Shown: piece after piece, positions 1-9,314 of the stretch
Layout: each line of letters begins with the position of its first letter
How positions within the stretch are numbered: the stretch's first letter is position 1
Assembly: GCA_963721365.1 (NCBI GenBank)
Contig: CAVRJE010000014.1
Location: forward strand, 1 to 64,000
Reading direction: 5' to 3'
Source of the DNA: CAIQPS01 sp963721365
Lineage (GTDB): Bacteria; Actinomycetota; Thermoleophilia; RBG-16-64-13
DNA: 64,000 nucleotides
Notes under the pieces: model-generated
The model's input: the letters and a program-made list of their open reading frames with translations, nothing else
Told to the model about the DNA's origin: nothing
Database searches by the model: none
Position numbers and translations under genes: made by a program

Positions 1-57
1 TTGTGGGGCTCGCGCGCCGGCTGCACGACAGCGCGTGCCCCGGCTGGTGGCCAGGCC

Positions 58-885
58 TCACTGCGAAACCGTCACGCCTCTCAGCGTCAAGTACTGTCCG
101 CTCTTTACCTTCACGGTGAACTGGCTCAGCGGATAATCGTTGGCGACGAGGGTCTGCCCGTTCGCGTCGCTCGAGACCTCCCAGTAGCCCATGCCGCCGT
201 TGACGGTCCCGTTGTACCAGCCGACGGCGATGTCGTAGCCGACCCGGTAGGTTCCGTCGGTGATGTTGTTGGTCACGAGCGGGTCGGCGGCCGTGCTGCT
301 CGCCTCCTCTATCGTGGCGCCGCTCAGCCTCAGGTACTGCCCGTACGTGACCTTGACGTAGAACGGGCCCGTGGGGTCGCCGCTCGCCACGAACCTCTCC
401 CCGTTCGCGTCGCTCGAGATCTCCCAGTGCCCTTTGTCTCCGTTCACCGCGCCGTGGTACAAGCCCGAGTCGATGTCGGTGCCGACCAGGTAGATGCCGT
501 CGGAGTAGGTGCCCTCGGCGGCGGTCGTGGTGGTGGTCGGGGCCTCCGTGGTCGTCGTCGAATCGGTGCTGGTGGAGGAAGCCGCGGTCGTCGTCGTGCT
601 CGACCCTCCCGCCGGCGGCATCGCAGGTCCGCCTGTCGCCGAGCCGCTAGGGGCGCCGGTGGGCGGCCCGCTGGGGGCGCCGGTCGGGCCGGCAACGGCA
701 GCGGTCGTGGTCGTGTTGGAGTTCGCCTGGGTATCGGAACCACAGCCGGTCGTAGAGGCGACGATCGTCACGACGAGCAAGACCATGCCTGCCAGGATCC
801 AGATTCTGCTCCTGTTCCCGGGCCGTCGCCGCCACCCGGGCAAGTCGTGACACCGGGTGAGTCCCTGTCGCTCAGATCGAAGCAT
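58..885 (-). CDS. Secreted lipoprotein with Thr/Ser-rich linker and two C-terminal repeats
   Basis: Predicted exported lipoprotein of about 275 residues. After a basic N-terminus comes a hydrophobic segment ending in a lipobox-like TTGCGS. A low-complexity Gly/Pro and then Thr/Ser-rich linker follows, then two homologous repeats of about 70 residues; both contain a W-E-(I/V)-S-S-D-A-N-G core and a GQYL motif near the end. The start at 885 is chosen because GGAGG lies 8 bases upstream; the frame stays open to 1011 without a comparable ribosome site. It is divergent from the metallopeptidase gene. Function is unknown. The repeats look like extracellular beta-rich modules of the kind seen in actinobacterial lipoproteins, but I cannot name a family. 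Confidence 0.7.
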   Translation of the reverse strand: MLRSERQGLTRCHDLPGWRRRPGNRSRIWILAGMVLLVVTIVASTTGCGSDTQANSNTTTTAAVAGPTGAPSGPPTGAPSGSATGGPAMPPAGGSSTTTTAASSTSTDSTTTTEAPTTTTTAAEGTYSDGIYLVGTDIDSGLYHGAVNGDKGHWEISSDANGERFVASGDPTGPFYVKVTYGQYLRLSGATIEEASSTAADPLVTNNITDGTYRVGYDIAVGWYNGTVNGGMGYWEVSSDANGQTLVANDYPLSQFTVKVKSGQYLTLRGVTVSQ

Positions 886-1025
886 GGCTACGTCCTCCGT
901 TTGCTCTCGCGACCCGTCTTCGTGCGTCTCCTGCTCAGCCACCATCGAGCATAGATGGGAGCGCATAAGCCCAGCGTCAAGAAATGGTCTATGCTGGAGC
1001 ACCATCGGCATGCGGGGAGGTCATC

Positions 1026-1880
1026 GTGCAGTGGCGGGGTAGGCGCCAGAGCGGCAACATCGAGGACCGCCGGGGCATCGGCGGTCGCGGCCTGGCCATC
1101 GGTGGTGGCGGTATCACCACCATAGTCGTCGTCTTGCTCGTTCTCCTGCTGGGGGGCGACCCGGGTACGGTCATCGACCAGAACCCGCTCTCCCCCGGCC
1201 CGGCATCGACAGCGGCGTCGACGGGCAGCTCCCAGCAAGACCAGCTCACGGAGTTCGTCTCGGTCGTTCTGGCCACCACCGAAGACGTATGGACGGAGCA
1301 GTTCCGGCAGATGGGAGAGACCTACCAGGCGCCGCACCTCGTCCTCTACTCGGGGACCACTTCGACCCCCGCGGGGTTTGCCAGCGCCGCCTCAGGCCCC
1401 TTCTACTCCCCCCAGGACGAGAAAGTCTACCTGGACCTGAGCTTCTTTCAGGAGCTTGCCGATCGCTTCCGGGCCCCGGGAGATTTCGCGGATGCGTACG
1501 TGATCGCGCACGAGGTGGGACATCACGTCCAGAAGCTCTTGGGGATAATGGACCAGGTAGACGCGGCCCAGAGCCGGGCGAGCGAGGCCGAAAAGAACGA
1601 CCTGTCCGTGCGTCTCGAGCTTCAGGCCGACTTCCTGGCCGGGGTATGGGCGCACTACGCCCAGACGTCGCTGGGGGTCGTGCAGGCGGGAGACATCGAG
1701 GAGGCGCTGGCGGCCGCCAGCGCGATCGGTGACGACAGGCTGCAGATGCAGGCGCAAGGTTACGTGACTCCCGACACCTTCACCCATGGGACTTCCGAGC
1801 AGCGGGTCCGCTGGTTCAAACTGGGATTCGAGACCGGGGATATCTCCCGGGGCGATACGTTCTCGGCGAGCCCTCTCTGA
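1026..1880 (+). CDS. Neutral zinc metallopeptidase, YpfJ-like, membrane-anchored
   Basis: Membrane-anchored protein of the neutral zinc metallopeptidase family (YpfJ/PF04228 type). A conserved N-terminal WRGRRQSGNIEDRRG stretch precedes one membrane segment (about residues 30-45), a Ser/Thr-rich linker and the catalytic domain. The zinc site HEVGHH is at about residues 162-167, and the downstream LELQADFLAGVW segment probably carries the third ligand. The GTG start at 1026 is set by GGGGAGG five bases upstream. The frame is intact, unlike many neighbours. Its stop overlaps the next start (TGATG), so the methyltransferase is probably translationally coupled. The substrate is not known. Confidence 0.85.
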   Translation: MQWRGRRQSGNIEDRRGIGGRGLAIGGGGITTIVVVLLVLLLGGDPGTVIDQNPLSPGPASTAASTGSSQQDQLTEFVSVVLATTEDVWTEQFRQMGETYQAPHLVLYSGTTSTPAGFASAASGPFYSPQDEKVYLDLSFFQELADRFRAPGDFADAYVIAHEVGHHVQKLLGIMDQVDAAQSRASEAEKNDLSVRLELQADFLAGVWAHYAQTSLGVVQAGDIEEALAAASAIGDDRLQMQAQGYVTPDTFTHGTSEQRVRWFKLGFETGDISRGDTFSASPL

Positions 1881-2445
1881 TGGCCGAACTGCAGGGTAGT
1901 GACCATGTCTGTCCGGCCGAGCATGCGGGCTGGCTCACAAATCCGGTCCGAAAGCTCTTCAATAACCCCAGGCGGATCCTCGGCGAGACTTGTCAAGGAG
2001 GGCGACGTGGCGATCGACCTGGGCTGCGGACCCGGCTTCTTCACGCTGCCCCTGGCCGAGTTGGTCGGGGCAGACCGGCTCGGTCATCGCCGTGGACGTG
2101 CAGCAGGAGATGCTGGACAGACTGCGTGCCCGAGCCGAGAAGGCGGGCCTGCTCTCGCGGATCCGGTTCCATCACTCGGGTCTCGAGGGCCCCGGCGTCC
2201 TCGGTCCCGCCGATTTCGCCCTCGCCTTCTGGATGCTGCACGAGGTGCCCGAGAAGCCCACCTTTCTCCGACAGGTACACGACTCCCTGAAGGAGGGAGG
2301 CACGTTTCTGCTGGTCGAGCCGAGCGGCCACGTGTCGAAGGCTCGGTTCGCCGCGACGGTGGAACTCGTCCAACAGGCCGGCTTTGCCGCGGTCGCCCGT
2401 CCCCGCACCGGCTTCAGCCGGGCGGTGCTGTTCAGCCGGTTGTAG
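1880..2445 (+). CDS. Class I SAM-dependent methyltransferase (two frame shifts)
   Basis: Small methyltransferase of about 188 residues. The glycine-rich SAM motif DLGCGPGFFTLPLAE is followed by VIAVDVQQEMLDRL (motif II acidic residue), an ALAFWMLHEVP segment and EGGTFLLVEP. The reading frame changes near 1996 (an extra T in ACTTGTC) and near 2074 (GGGG where GGG restores the frame). Both look like one-base insertions, because the protein is conserved on each side. It starts at 1880, overlapping the metallopeptidase stop. The substrate is unknown. The C-terminus is convergent with the HEAT-repeat gene. Confidence 0.75.
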
Positions 2446-2461
2446 CGGCGGCAGCGTCGGA

Positions 2462-3003
2462 TCAGGTGGCCGGCCGGTCGCTCGATCGAGATCGCTCAGC
2501 GCCCGAGCCGCCGTGGCAGCGACGACGCCTGGGTCGTTTCGCCCAAGCATCTCCACCACGGGCCTCACGACGTCCGCGAGCACGCCGTTACCCTTCGCGA
2601 GCTCGCCGAGGATGCGGTGGCTCATCTCGAGGTGTCCGCGCGGGACCGATGGATCGGTGAGCGACCGAAGGATCGGCCTGACGGAGCGAGGCCCGAGCAC
2701 GATCAGGCCGCTTGCCGCGAGCCACCGTAGGTCGGAGCTTGGGTCGTCCAGGAGTTGCACGAAGGCGTCCACGCTGCCCGGGTCGATCACCGCCCCCAGC
2801 GCTTTCGCCGCCTCCCACCGCGCGCTCTTGTCGGAACTCGCGAGCAGTGCCTGCAGCCCAGGCACGGCCGGATCCCCGACCAGTACGAGGGTCTCTCTCG
2901 CCCGCTTCCGCGCCATGCCGTCGCCGCTGCTCAGTCCGCTCAGCAGTCCTTCCAGGTATTCGTCCATCGCCGGCCGTCTCCTCGTCGCGGTGTCTGTCAC
3001 CAT
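2462..3003 (-). CDS. HEAT-repeat protein
   Basis: Roughly 180-residue alpha-helical protein built of HEAT-like repeats: ARETLVLVGDPAVPGLQALL, ARWEAAKALGAVIDPGSVDA and LRWLAASGLIVLGPRSVRPI each have the paired-helix pattern. As sequenced, the frame stays open to 2041, which would run about 400 bases antisense through the methyltransferase. The tail after about 2465 is Arg/Pro-rich and looks out of frame. A TGA at 2464-2462 lies one frame away, so I place the end there, assuming one indel. It is divergent from ppk1 across a 97-bp gap. A scaffold or protein-interaction role is likely; the partner is unknown. Confidence 0.6.
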
Positions 3004-3100
3004 CGTACTCCGTCGGCGCGCTGCGGCGAGTTTGCTCCGATTTGCTCTGGGTACTGTTCGGTGGTAGGTTTCTGCGACACGACGTTGTCAGGAGGCAGAT

Positions 3101-5275
3101 GTGCAGGATCCCGAGTCGTCATCGCCCGCGGAGATCGGAGCGGCAGTGGTGCCTAGCTCTGAGCCGGCGGAGATCGCTCCGCCCTGTGTCCTCGACATCT
3201 CCGAGACCTCCACGCTCGTGAACCGGGAGATCAGCCAGTTGCGCTTCTTCTTCCGGGTGCTCGAAGAAGCCCAGGACGAGAAGGTCCCCCTTCTGGAACG
3301 CGTCAAGTTCCTCAGCATCCTCGGCTCGATCATGTCCGAGTTCTTCATGGTCAGGGTCGCCGGCCTGAAGCAGCAGGTTTTGGCTGGTATCAGCGACCCA
3401 TCGCCCGACGGCCTGAGCCCGGCCGAGCAACTGAAGGCTGCACGCCCCATGGTCCAGCAACTCATGGATGACTCTCGCAGGTGTTTTCGCGACGCGCTTC
3501 ACCAACTCGCTGCTGCGGGCGTGCATATCGTCGACTACGAGAGACTTACGGACGAGCAGAAGGCGAGCGCCCGGTCGTACTTCGACAAAGTCGTCTTCCC
3601 GGTGCTGACGCCTCTTGCCTACGACCCCGCCCGGCCGTTCCCGTTCATCTCGAACATGAGTCTGAATCTGGCGGTCATACTCCGGCGAGACGATGGGACC
3701 GAGCACTTCGCCCGCGTCAAAGTGCCGAACACCCTTCCCAGGCTCATTCCGGTGCCGGCGGACGCACCAGCGACCGCTGGGGGAGATCTATCTCGTGTGG
3801 TTGGAGCAGGTGGTGACCGCACATCTTGCCGAACTCTTCCCGGGCGTGGATATAGTGGAGACCCACGCCTTCCGCGTGACCCGCGACGCCGACATCGCCA
3901 TCCAGGAGCTCGAAGCGGAGGACCTGCTCGAGACCGTCGAGCATTTCGTACGTCGCCGGCGCTTCGGGTCGGTGGTCAGGCTCGTGGTCGATGCCGGCAT
4001 GCCGGCCTACATCCGGTCCATCCTCACCAGGAATCTGGAGATCGGGCCGGACGACGTCTACCAGGTCGATCTCCCTCTTGCCATGAGCACTCTTGGCTGT
4101 CTATACGACAGCGACCGGCCCGACCTCAAGGACCCGTCGTTCGTCCCGTCGGAGCCGGCCGGCCTGGAAGGGATCGATGGACGCGCGGTCTTCGCCGCGA
4201 TCCGGCAGCAGGATATCCTCCTGCATCACCCGTACGACTCTTTCGAGCCCGTGGTCGATCTTCCTCGAGACCGCCGCCCGCGATCCGGACGTGCTCGCGA
4301 TCAAGCAGACCCTCTACAGGGTGGGCAAGAACTCGCCCGTGGTCGCCGCGCTTGCTCGAAGCCGCCCGCAATGGCAAAGAGGTGGCCGTCCTCGTGGAAC
4401 TCAAGGCCCGCTTCGACGAGGAGAGCAACATCGAGTGGGCAAGGGCTCTGGAGCGCGAAGGGGTACACGTTGTCTACGGGCTGCTCGGCCTCAAGACGCA
4501 CTGCAAGGTGCTGCTGGTCGTCCGGAGGGAGGGCGGAGCCATTCGCCGGTACGTCCATCTGTCGACCGGCAACTACAACACGGTCACCACGAAGCAATAC
4601 ACCGACCTGGGACTGTTCACGGCGAACGAGGCGTTCGGAGAGGACGCCAGCGATCTCTTCAACTACCTGACCGGCTATTCCAAAATGCAGGAGTACCGGA
4701 AGCTCAGCGTTGCCCCGATGAATCTGCGCGAAAGAGTGGAAGAGCTCATCCGCCGGGAGATGGCGTTGGCCAAGGACGGAGAGGAAGCTCACCTCATCTT
4801 CAAATTGAACTCTCTCATCGACAAGAAGATGATCAAGCTGCTTTACGAGGCTTCGCAGTTGGGCGTGAAGCAGGACTTGCTGATCCGGGGGATGTGCTGT
4901 CTTCGTCCCCAGGTGCCGGGGCTGAGCGACAACATCAAGGTGACGAGCATAGTCGGGCGATTCCTGGAGCACACCCGCATCTACCACTTCCACAACGGTG
5001 GCGCCGAGGAGTGCTACCTTAGCAGCGCGGACCTGATGCCCCGAAACCTCGATCGCAGGGTCGAGACTCTCTTTCCCGTGGAAGACCAGGCGCTGGCCCG
5101 CCGGGTGCGGTCGGAGATACTCGAGACCTACATGCGGGACAACGTCAAGGCCAGGCTCATGCAGCCGGATGGCAGCTACGTGAGGGCGCGGCCGGCCGCG
5201 GGCGAAGCCCTGTGCGACGCGCAGGAGAGCCTTCTCGCCGGACGGGCTGGGTGCTCCGAAAGGCGCCCCGCGTAG
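3101..5275 (+). CDS. ppk1: Polyphosphate kinase 1 (three frame shifts)
   Basis: Reversibly polymerises the gamma-phosphate of ATP into polyphosphate. The total length of about 724 residues is normal for the family. The N domain begins NREISQLRFFFRVLEEA. The catalytic core has DPDVLAIKQTLYR, the GKEVAVLVELKARFDEE segment, the autophosphorylated-histidine region YVHLSTGNYN and the second histidine region GRFLEHTRIYHF. The frame shifts near 3775 (a G run), 4258 and 4352, each equal to one extra base; the sequence is otherwise collinear. The GTG start follows AGGAGG with a 5-base spacer. It heads a run with sixA and the CYTH-CHAD gene, all related to polyphosphate. Confidence 0.9.
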   Translation: MQDPESSSPAEIGAAVVPSSEPAEIAPPCVLDISETSTLVNREISQLRFFFRVLEEAQDEKVPLLERVKFLSILGSIMSEFFMVRVAGLKQQVLAGISDPSPDGLSPAEQLKAARPMVQQLMDDSRRCFRDALHQLAAAGVHIVDYERLTDEQKASARSYFDKVVFPVLTPLAYDPARPFPFISNMSLNLAVILRRDDGTEHFARVKVPNTLPRLIPVPADAPATAGGDLSRVVGAGGDRTSCRTLPGRGYSGDPRLPRDPRRRHRHPGARSGGPARDRRAFRTSPALRVGGQARGRCRHAGLHPVHPHQESGDRAGRRLPGRSPSCHEHSWLSIRQRPARPQGPVVRPVGAGRPGRDRWTRGLRRDPAAGYPPASPVRLFRARGRSSSRPPPAIRTCSRSSRPSTGWARTRPWSPRLLEAARNGKEVAVLVELKARFDEESNIEWARALEREGVHVVYGLLGLKTHCKVLLVVRREGGAIRRYVHLSTGNYNTVTTKQYTDLGLFTANEAFGEDASDLFNYLTGYSKMQEYRKLSVAPMNLRERVEELIRREMALAKDGEEAHLIFKLNSLIDKKMIKLLYEASQLGVKQDLLIRGMCCLRPQVPGLSDNIKVTSIVGRFLEHTRIYHFHNGGAEECYLSSADLMPRNLDRRVETLFPVEDQALARRVRSEILETYMRDNVKARLMQPDGSYVRARPAAGEALCDAQESLLAGRAGCSERRPA

Positions 5276-5329
5276 CACCGGGAAAGAACTCGAAGCCGGG
5301 GGCCGCGGCATTATTCCCAAGGAGGGGCA

Positions 5330-5806
5330 ATGGAACTGTATTTTCTGAGGCACGGGGCTGCCGAGCCGTGGGCCGGCTGGGAAGGCGACGACTCGCAGCG
5401 GCCGTTGACCGAGCAGGGGCGGGAGGAAGTGGCGCGCATGGCCGGTCTCCTCGCCCGGTCGGCCCCCGCTCTCGATGCCATAGCCACCAGCCCGTACCTG
5501 CGTTCCAGCGAGACGGCGGAGATCGTCGCGCAACATCTCCATCTGCAGGATAAAGTGGTCACAGACGACAGGCTCGCGCCAGGGTTCGACGCGGGTCGTC
5601 TCGGCAAGCTGTTGAAGAAGTTCCCCGAGGCGAAGGCGCTGTTACTGGTCGGCCACGAGCCGGACTTCACAACTACTATCGGCGAGCTCACCGGCGCCCG
5701 GATCGTTCTCAAAAAGGGAGGGATGGGCTACGTTCAGACCGCTGATGCGTCGCTTAAGAGGGCTGTTCTCGTCTGGCTGGTCCAACCTAGTGTCATGGGG
5801 GCGTAG
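5330..5806 (+). CDS. sixA: SixA-like phosphohistidine phosphatase
   Basis: Histidine phosphatase of the small SixA type, 158 residues, intact. The catalytic RHG is at residues 7-9 (FLRHGAAEP), and the second catalytic histidine is in LLVGHEPDF near residue 107. TSPYLRSSETAEI provides a phosphate-pocket arginine. AAGGAGG precedes the ATG. SixA enzymes remove phosphate from histidine residues. Its position between ppk1, which uses a phosphohistidine intermediate, and a polyphosphate-binding CHAD protein suggests a role in phosphate or polyphosphate signalling, but that is inference. Confidence 0.85.
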   Translation: MELYFLRHGAAEPWAGWEGDDSQRPLTEQGREEVARMAGLLARSAPALDAIATSPYLRSSETAEIVAQHLHLQDKVVTDDRLAPGFDAGRLGKLLKKFPEAKALLLVGHEPDFTTTIGELTGARIVLKKGGMGYVQTADASLKRAVLVWLVQPSVMGA

Positions 5807-5807
5807 C

Positions 5808-7611
5808 GTGGAGATCGAGGCGAAGTTCCAAGCCCCCAACGCGGAAGTCCTGCGCGCGCTTCGGGAGGCGACTCATGTGGCCGGCTTCCCCCTCGGTCCT
5901 TCGTGGACCGAGGAGTTCGCAGACACCTATCTCGATACCGAAAACTGGCAGATCCTCGCCGGCGGCTACTTCTGCCGCCGCCGGTTGAGTGAGGGCCAGG
6001 TGCTCATCACCATCAAGCAAGTGGAAACGGCCGGCGACGCGTGCATCGCCGGGAGGAATTCGAGGTGGAGCTGGGCGGATACTCCCCGCCATCCCGCTGG
6101 CCGGAGAGCACCGCCCGGGAGAAGGTGCTGGAACTGAGCCAGGGAGCCCCGCTTCTCGCGATGTTGGAGTTGCGACAAGACCGGACCAAGCGCCTGGTGG
6201 GCGATGAGGAGAGTCCCATCGCCGAGCTCTGCCTCGATGTAGTGCGTCTCGGCGCGGGTGATGGGGCTGCCGGGCATGACGAGAAGGTGTACTTCGAGGT
6301 GGAGGTGGAACTCAAGGAGAACGGTTCGGAGGACGACCTGGCCGCCATCGTCGCGGAGATGCAGGCGACGTGGGCCTTGAAGCCCGAGCCCCGGTCCAAA
6401 TTCCAGCGGGCTCTCGACGTTTCGAGGGAAGATCAGTCGGGCAGCGAAGGCGAGGCCGTTGAAGAGACGTTAGCGCCGGCGCCCCGGACGTGCCGGCCGC
6501 CCCGGAGGCGCCGGACGCCCCGGACGCCTCAGATGCCCCTGAGGAGGACTGGTCCGGGCGGGACGACAGGGCGGCCAAGCGCAAAGGCAAGCGCCGCAAG
6601 GAGCTGTTCCTCGGGGACGGCCTCGAGGTTCTCGAGAAGCCGGGGCTCAAGGCCGACGACACCATGGCCGAGGCGGCCAGAAAGACCCTGCTCTACCACC
6701 TCCAGCGGATGATGATGTACGAGCCGGGCACCCGCGAGGGAGAGGACCCGGAGGAGCTCCACGATATGAGGGTGGCCACGCGGCGCATGCGCGCAGCCAT
6801 GCGCGTGTTCCAGGACTACCTTGCCATGCAGCAGTTCAAGCCTTTCCTCAAGACGATGCGCGAGACCGGGCGCGAGCTGGGAGCGGTGCGCGATCTGGAC
6901 GTCTTCATGATCAAGACGCAGTGCTACATCGACTCGCTTCCTCCCGAAGAGCGATCTGGGCTCGACCCACTGGTGGAAGCCTGGAGGACGGAGAGGGAAC
7001 GGGCTCGCGCGGAGTTGCTCGCCTTCCTCGACGGCGACCGCTACCAGCGCTTCAAAGAGAGGTTCGAGACCTTCCTGCGCGTCCCGGGCGCGGGAGCGGG
7101 CCGGGTGACCGGTGACGACGGAGAGCCGGCGCCGACCCGGGTGGGCGACGTCCTCCCCGGTGTGCTGTTCGACAGATTGGCTCTCGTCAAGGCCTACGAC
7201 GGACCCATTTCTCAACCCGACGCGCCGCTGGCGGTGTTTCACCAGCTTCGCATCACGTCCAAGGGGCTGCGCTACACGCTCGAGTTCTTCCAGGAAGTCC
7301 TGGGAAGCGACAGCAAGCCGCTCATCGATCGCACCAAGCAGGTCCAGGACCACCTGGGAGACCTGCAGGACGCGGTGGTCACGTGCGACGTCCTGCTCGG
7401 GTTCCTTGGGTCGGGCACGTGGGGGCCGCCGCGGACCGACAAGAAGGGCGCCCGGACTCTCTTCCCGGTCAACGCCCCGGGAGTGGCCACGTACCTGGCG
7501 GTGAAGCAGAGTGAGATCGAGAGGCTGATGCGGACCTTCGGGCCGCTCTGGGTGCAGATGCACGGGTCCGAGTTCAGCCGGCCGCTCGCCAGCCTGGTCG
7601 CGGCTCTCTGA
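5808..7611 (+). CDS. CYTH-CHAD domain protein (two frame shifts)
   Basis: About 600 residues. The N-terminal CYTH domain starts with the hallmark EIEAK and continues with alternating acidic/basic strands (EEFEVEL, KVYFEVEVEL), typical of triphosphate tunnel enzymes. An Ala/Pro/Asp linker leads to a CHAD domain with the conserved helices HDMRVATRRMRAAMRVF and FHQLRITSKGLRYTLEFF. CHAD domains bind polyphosphate; CYTH domains hydrolyse triphosphate or longer chains. The frame changes near 6037 and 6485; both are consistent with a missing base, the opposite sign to most shifts here. The GTG start lies one base after the sixA stop, so the genes are almost certainly coupled. Confidence 0.85.
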
Positions 7612-7632
7612 GCGCCGCTCGCTCGCCGGTTC

Positions 7633-9255
7633 CTATGGGTTGAGGGGCGTCGGGGCTGCGGCGGACTGCTCGCCGTTCGCCGAGGAGTCGGTCAGCTCGA
7701 TCACCAGGTGTCGGCGCAGGGTCTTTCGGACGGCCTTCTCTCGCGCCCGCAGGCCCCAGAGCTCCAGCTGGGCATCCCCGTCGACGCACATGCGGAGCCG
7801 CAGCTCCTTGGGCGGGGAGGGGACAATGCACGCGTGCTTGACGACGTTCTGGTGGCTGCGGTCGAGGCTCTCGACAAGGCGCACGATCAAGCTGAGCAAC
7901 TTGACCCGCGCCCGGTCTTCCCTGTCGAGGGCTTCAAAGTCCGGCTGATCGGTGGTCGGCAGTCCTCTCCGGTGGAAGAGCGCGGTGAGAGCCATCATCG
8001 TCATCTCGGCCTGGTGAAAACCAAGCAGGTCCGCGTTGTTGATGAGGTAGTGGGAATGCACGTGGTGGTTGCCGTAGGAGAGGAAGGCCCCGATGTCGTG
8101 CAGCAGGGCGGCGTGCGCCGAGGATCTCGCGCTCCCACTCCCCGTAGCTGTGCAGCCCGGCCTCCCGGGCGGTGTCGAAGAGCTCCAGCGCGAGTCTCTC
8201 GGCGCTGCGGGCGTGCGGTTCGTCGAAGTGGCAGGCCCGCCCGAGGTGCAGCACGCTCCGCTCCCGCACCGAGAGCCGGTGCAGGTCGTGCGAGTCCTGC
8301 GCCAGGTAGTCCATGAGAAGGCCCTCGCGCAGCCCGCCCACGGGCATCACCTGGATCTCCTGGAAGCCCAGTCCCTCCATGACCACGTCGAGGATGGCCG
8401 CTCCGCTCACGATGATGTCTGCCCGGTCGGGGTTGAGCCCCGGCACCTTTTGGCGCTCTTCGAGGGGCATAGCGCACAGCATCGCGGCCACCCGGCGCAG
8501 CTCGCTGCGCGTGAGGATGTCACCGTTCTCCGGTTCGGGCCCTCGCCGCGACGAGGACGCGATGGCCGCCAGGTTCCTGATGGTGCCCGCGGTCCCTACG
8601 AGCAGATCGGCGTGATGCTGGTTCACCTGGTAGACGGTATGGACGGCCGCATGGCGCGCATACTGCCGCAACTGCTCGTACCGCCTCGGCGAGACAGGTC
8701 CCGGCGTCCTGAGGCGAGAACATGAGGCTGGTCAGCCTCACCGCGCCGACTCCGATGGTGTCCAGGAACTCGTACCGTCTCTGCCCTCCCACGATCACCT
8801 CGGTGCTCCCGCCGCCGATGTCGAGGAAGACGGCCTTCCGGTGGCCAAGGTGGATGAAGCTGGACAGGCCCGCGTAGATGAGGCGGGCCTCTTCCCGGCC
8901 CGAGATCACCCGGACATGGAGTCCTGCCTCTTCGCGCAGCCGGTGCAGGAACTCCTCAGCGTTGAGGGCCTCTCTGGTCGCCGACGTAGCCACCGCCACG
9001 ATCTCGTCGGCCCCGTGCCCCTGCGCCAACTCCACGAACTTCCGGCACACCAGCACCGCCTGCTCCATCGCCTCGGGCTGGAGCCTGCGATCGGGAAACT
9101 CGCCCTCGCCCAGACGAGCCGCCTCCCGCTGTTCGGTGACTGACCGTGTGCAGATGGCCCGGCACGATGCGGACGACGAGAAGACGGATCGCGTTCGTCC
9201 CGATGTCGATGAAGGCGACGACCCGGCCTCCCAGGCCGGCGGCAGGAGGCTGCAT
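7633..9255 (-). CDS. ppx: Ppx/GppA exopolyphosphatase with C-terminal HD domain (three frame shifts)
   Basis: Exopolyphosphatase/guanosine pentaphosphatase of about 540 residues. The ASKHA-fold phosphate motifs are FIDIGTNAIRLLVVRI at the N-terminus and FLDIGGGSTEVIVGG near residue 140; GTAGTIRNLAAI is a third conserved element. The C-terminal HD domain shows ALLHDIGAFLSYGNHHVHSH and a helical tail. The frame changes near 9150, 8705 and 8120, each equal to one extra base. It lies 59 bases downstream of the PPK2-Mth938 gene on the same strand. It would degrade polyphosphate or pppGpp and so oppose ppk1. Confidence 0.85.
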
Positions 9256-9314
9256 GGTCACCTCCGCAGTGCGCGAGGCAATCTCCCTTGCCGCCCGCGC
9301 GCCTCGTGGTCGCC

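Noticed and set aside
2041..2461. C-terminal extension of the HEAT-repeat protein antisense to the methyltransferase
   Set aside because: The extra 140 residues lose the repeat pattern and overlap a conserved gene; a stop one frame away fits better.
1880..5275. Programmed ribosomal frameshifting in the methyltransferase and ppk1 genes
   Set aside because: There are no slippery heptamers with downstream structure, the shifts occur in many unrelated genes, and they are the equivalent of single extra bases.
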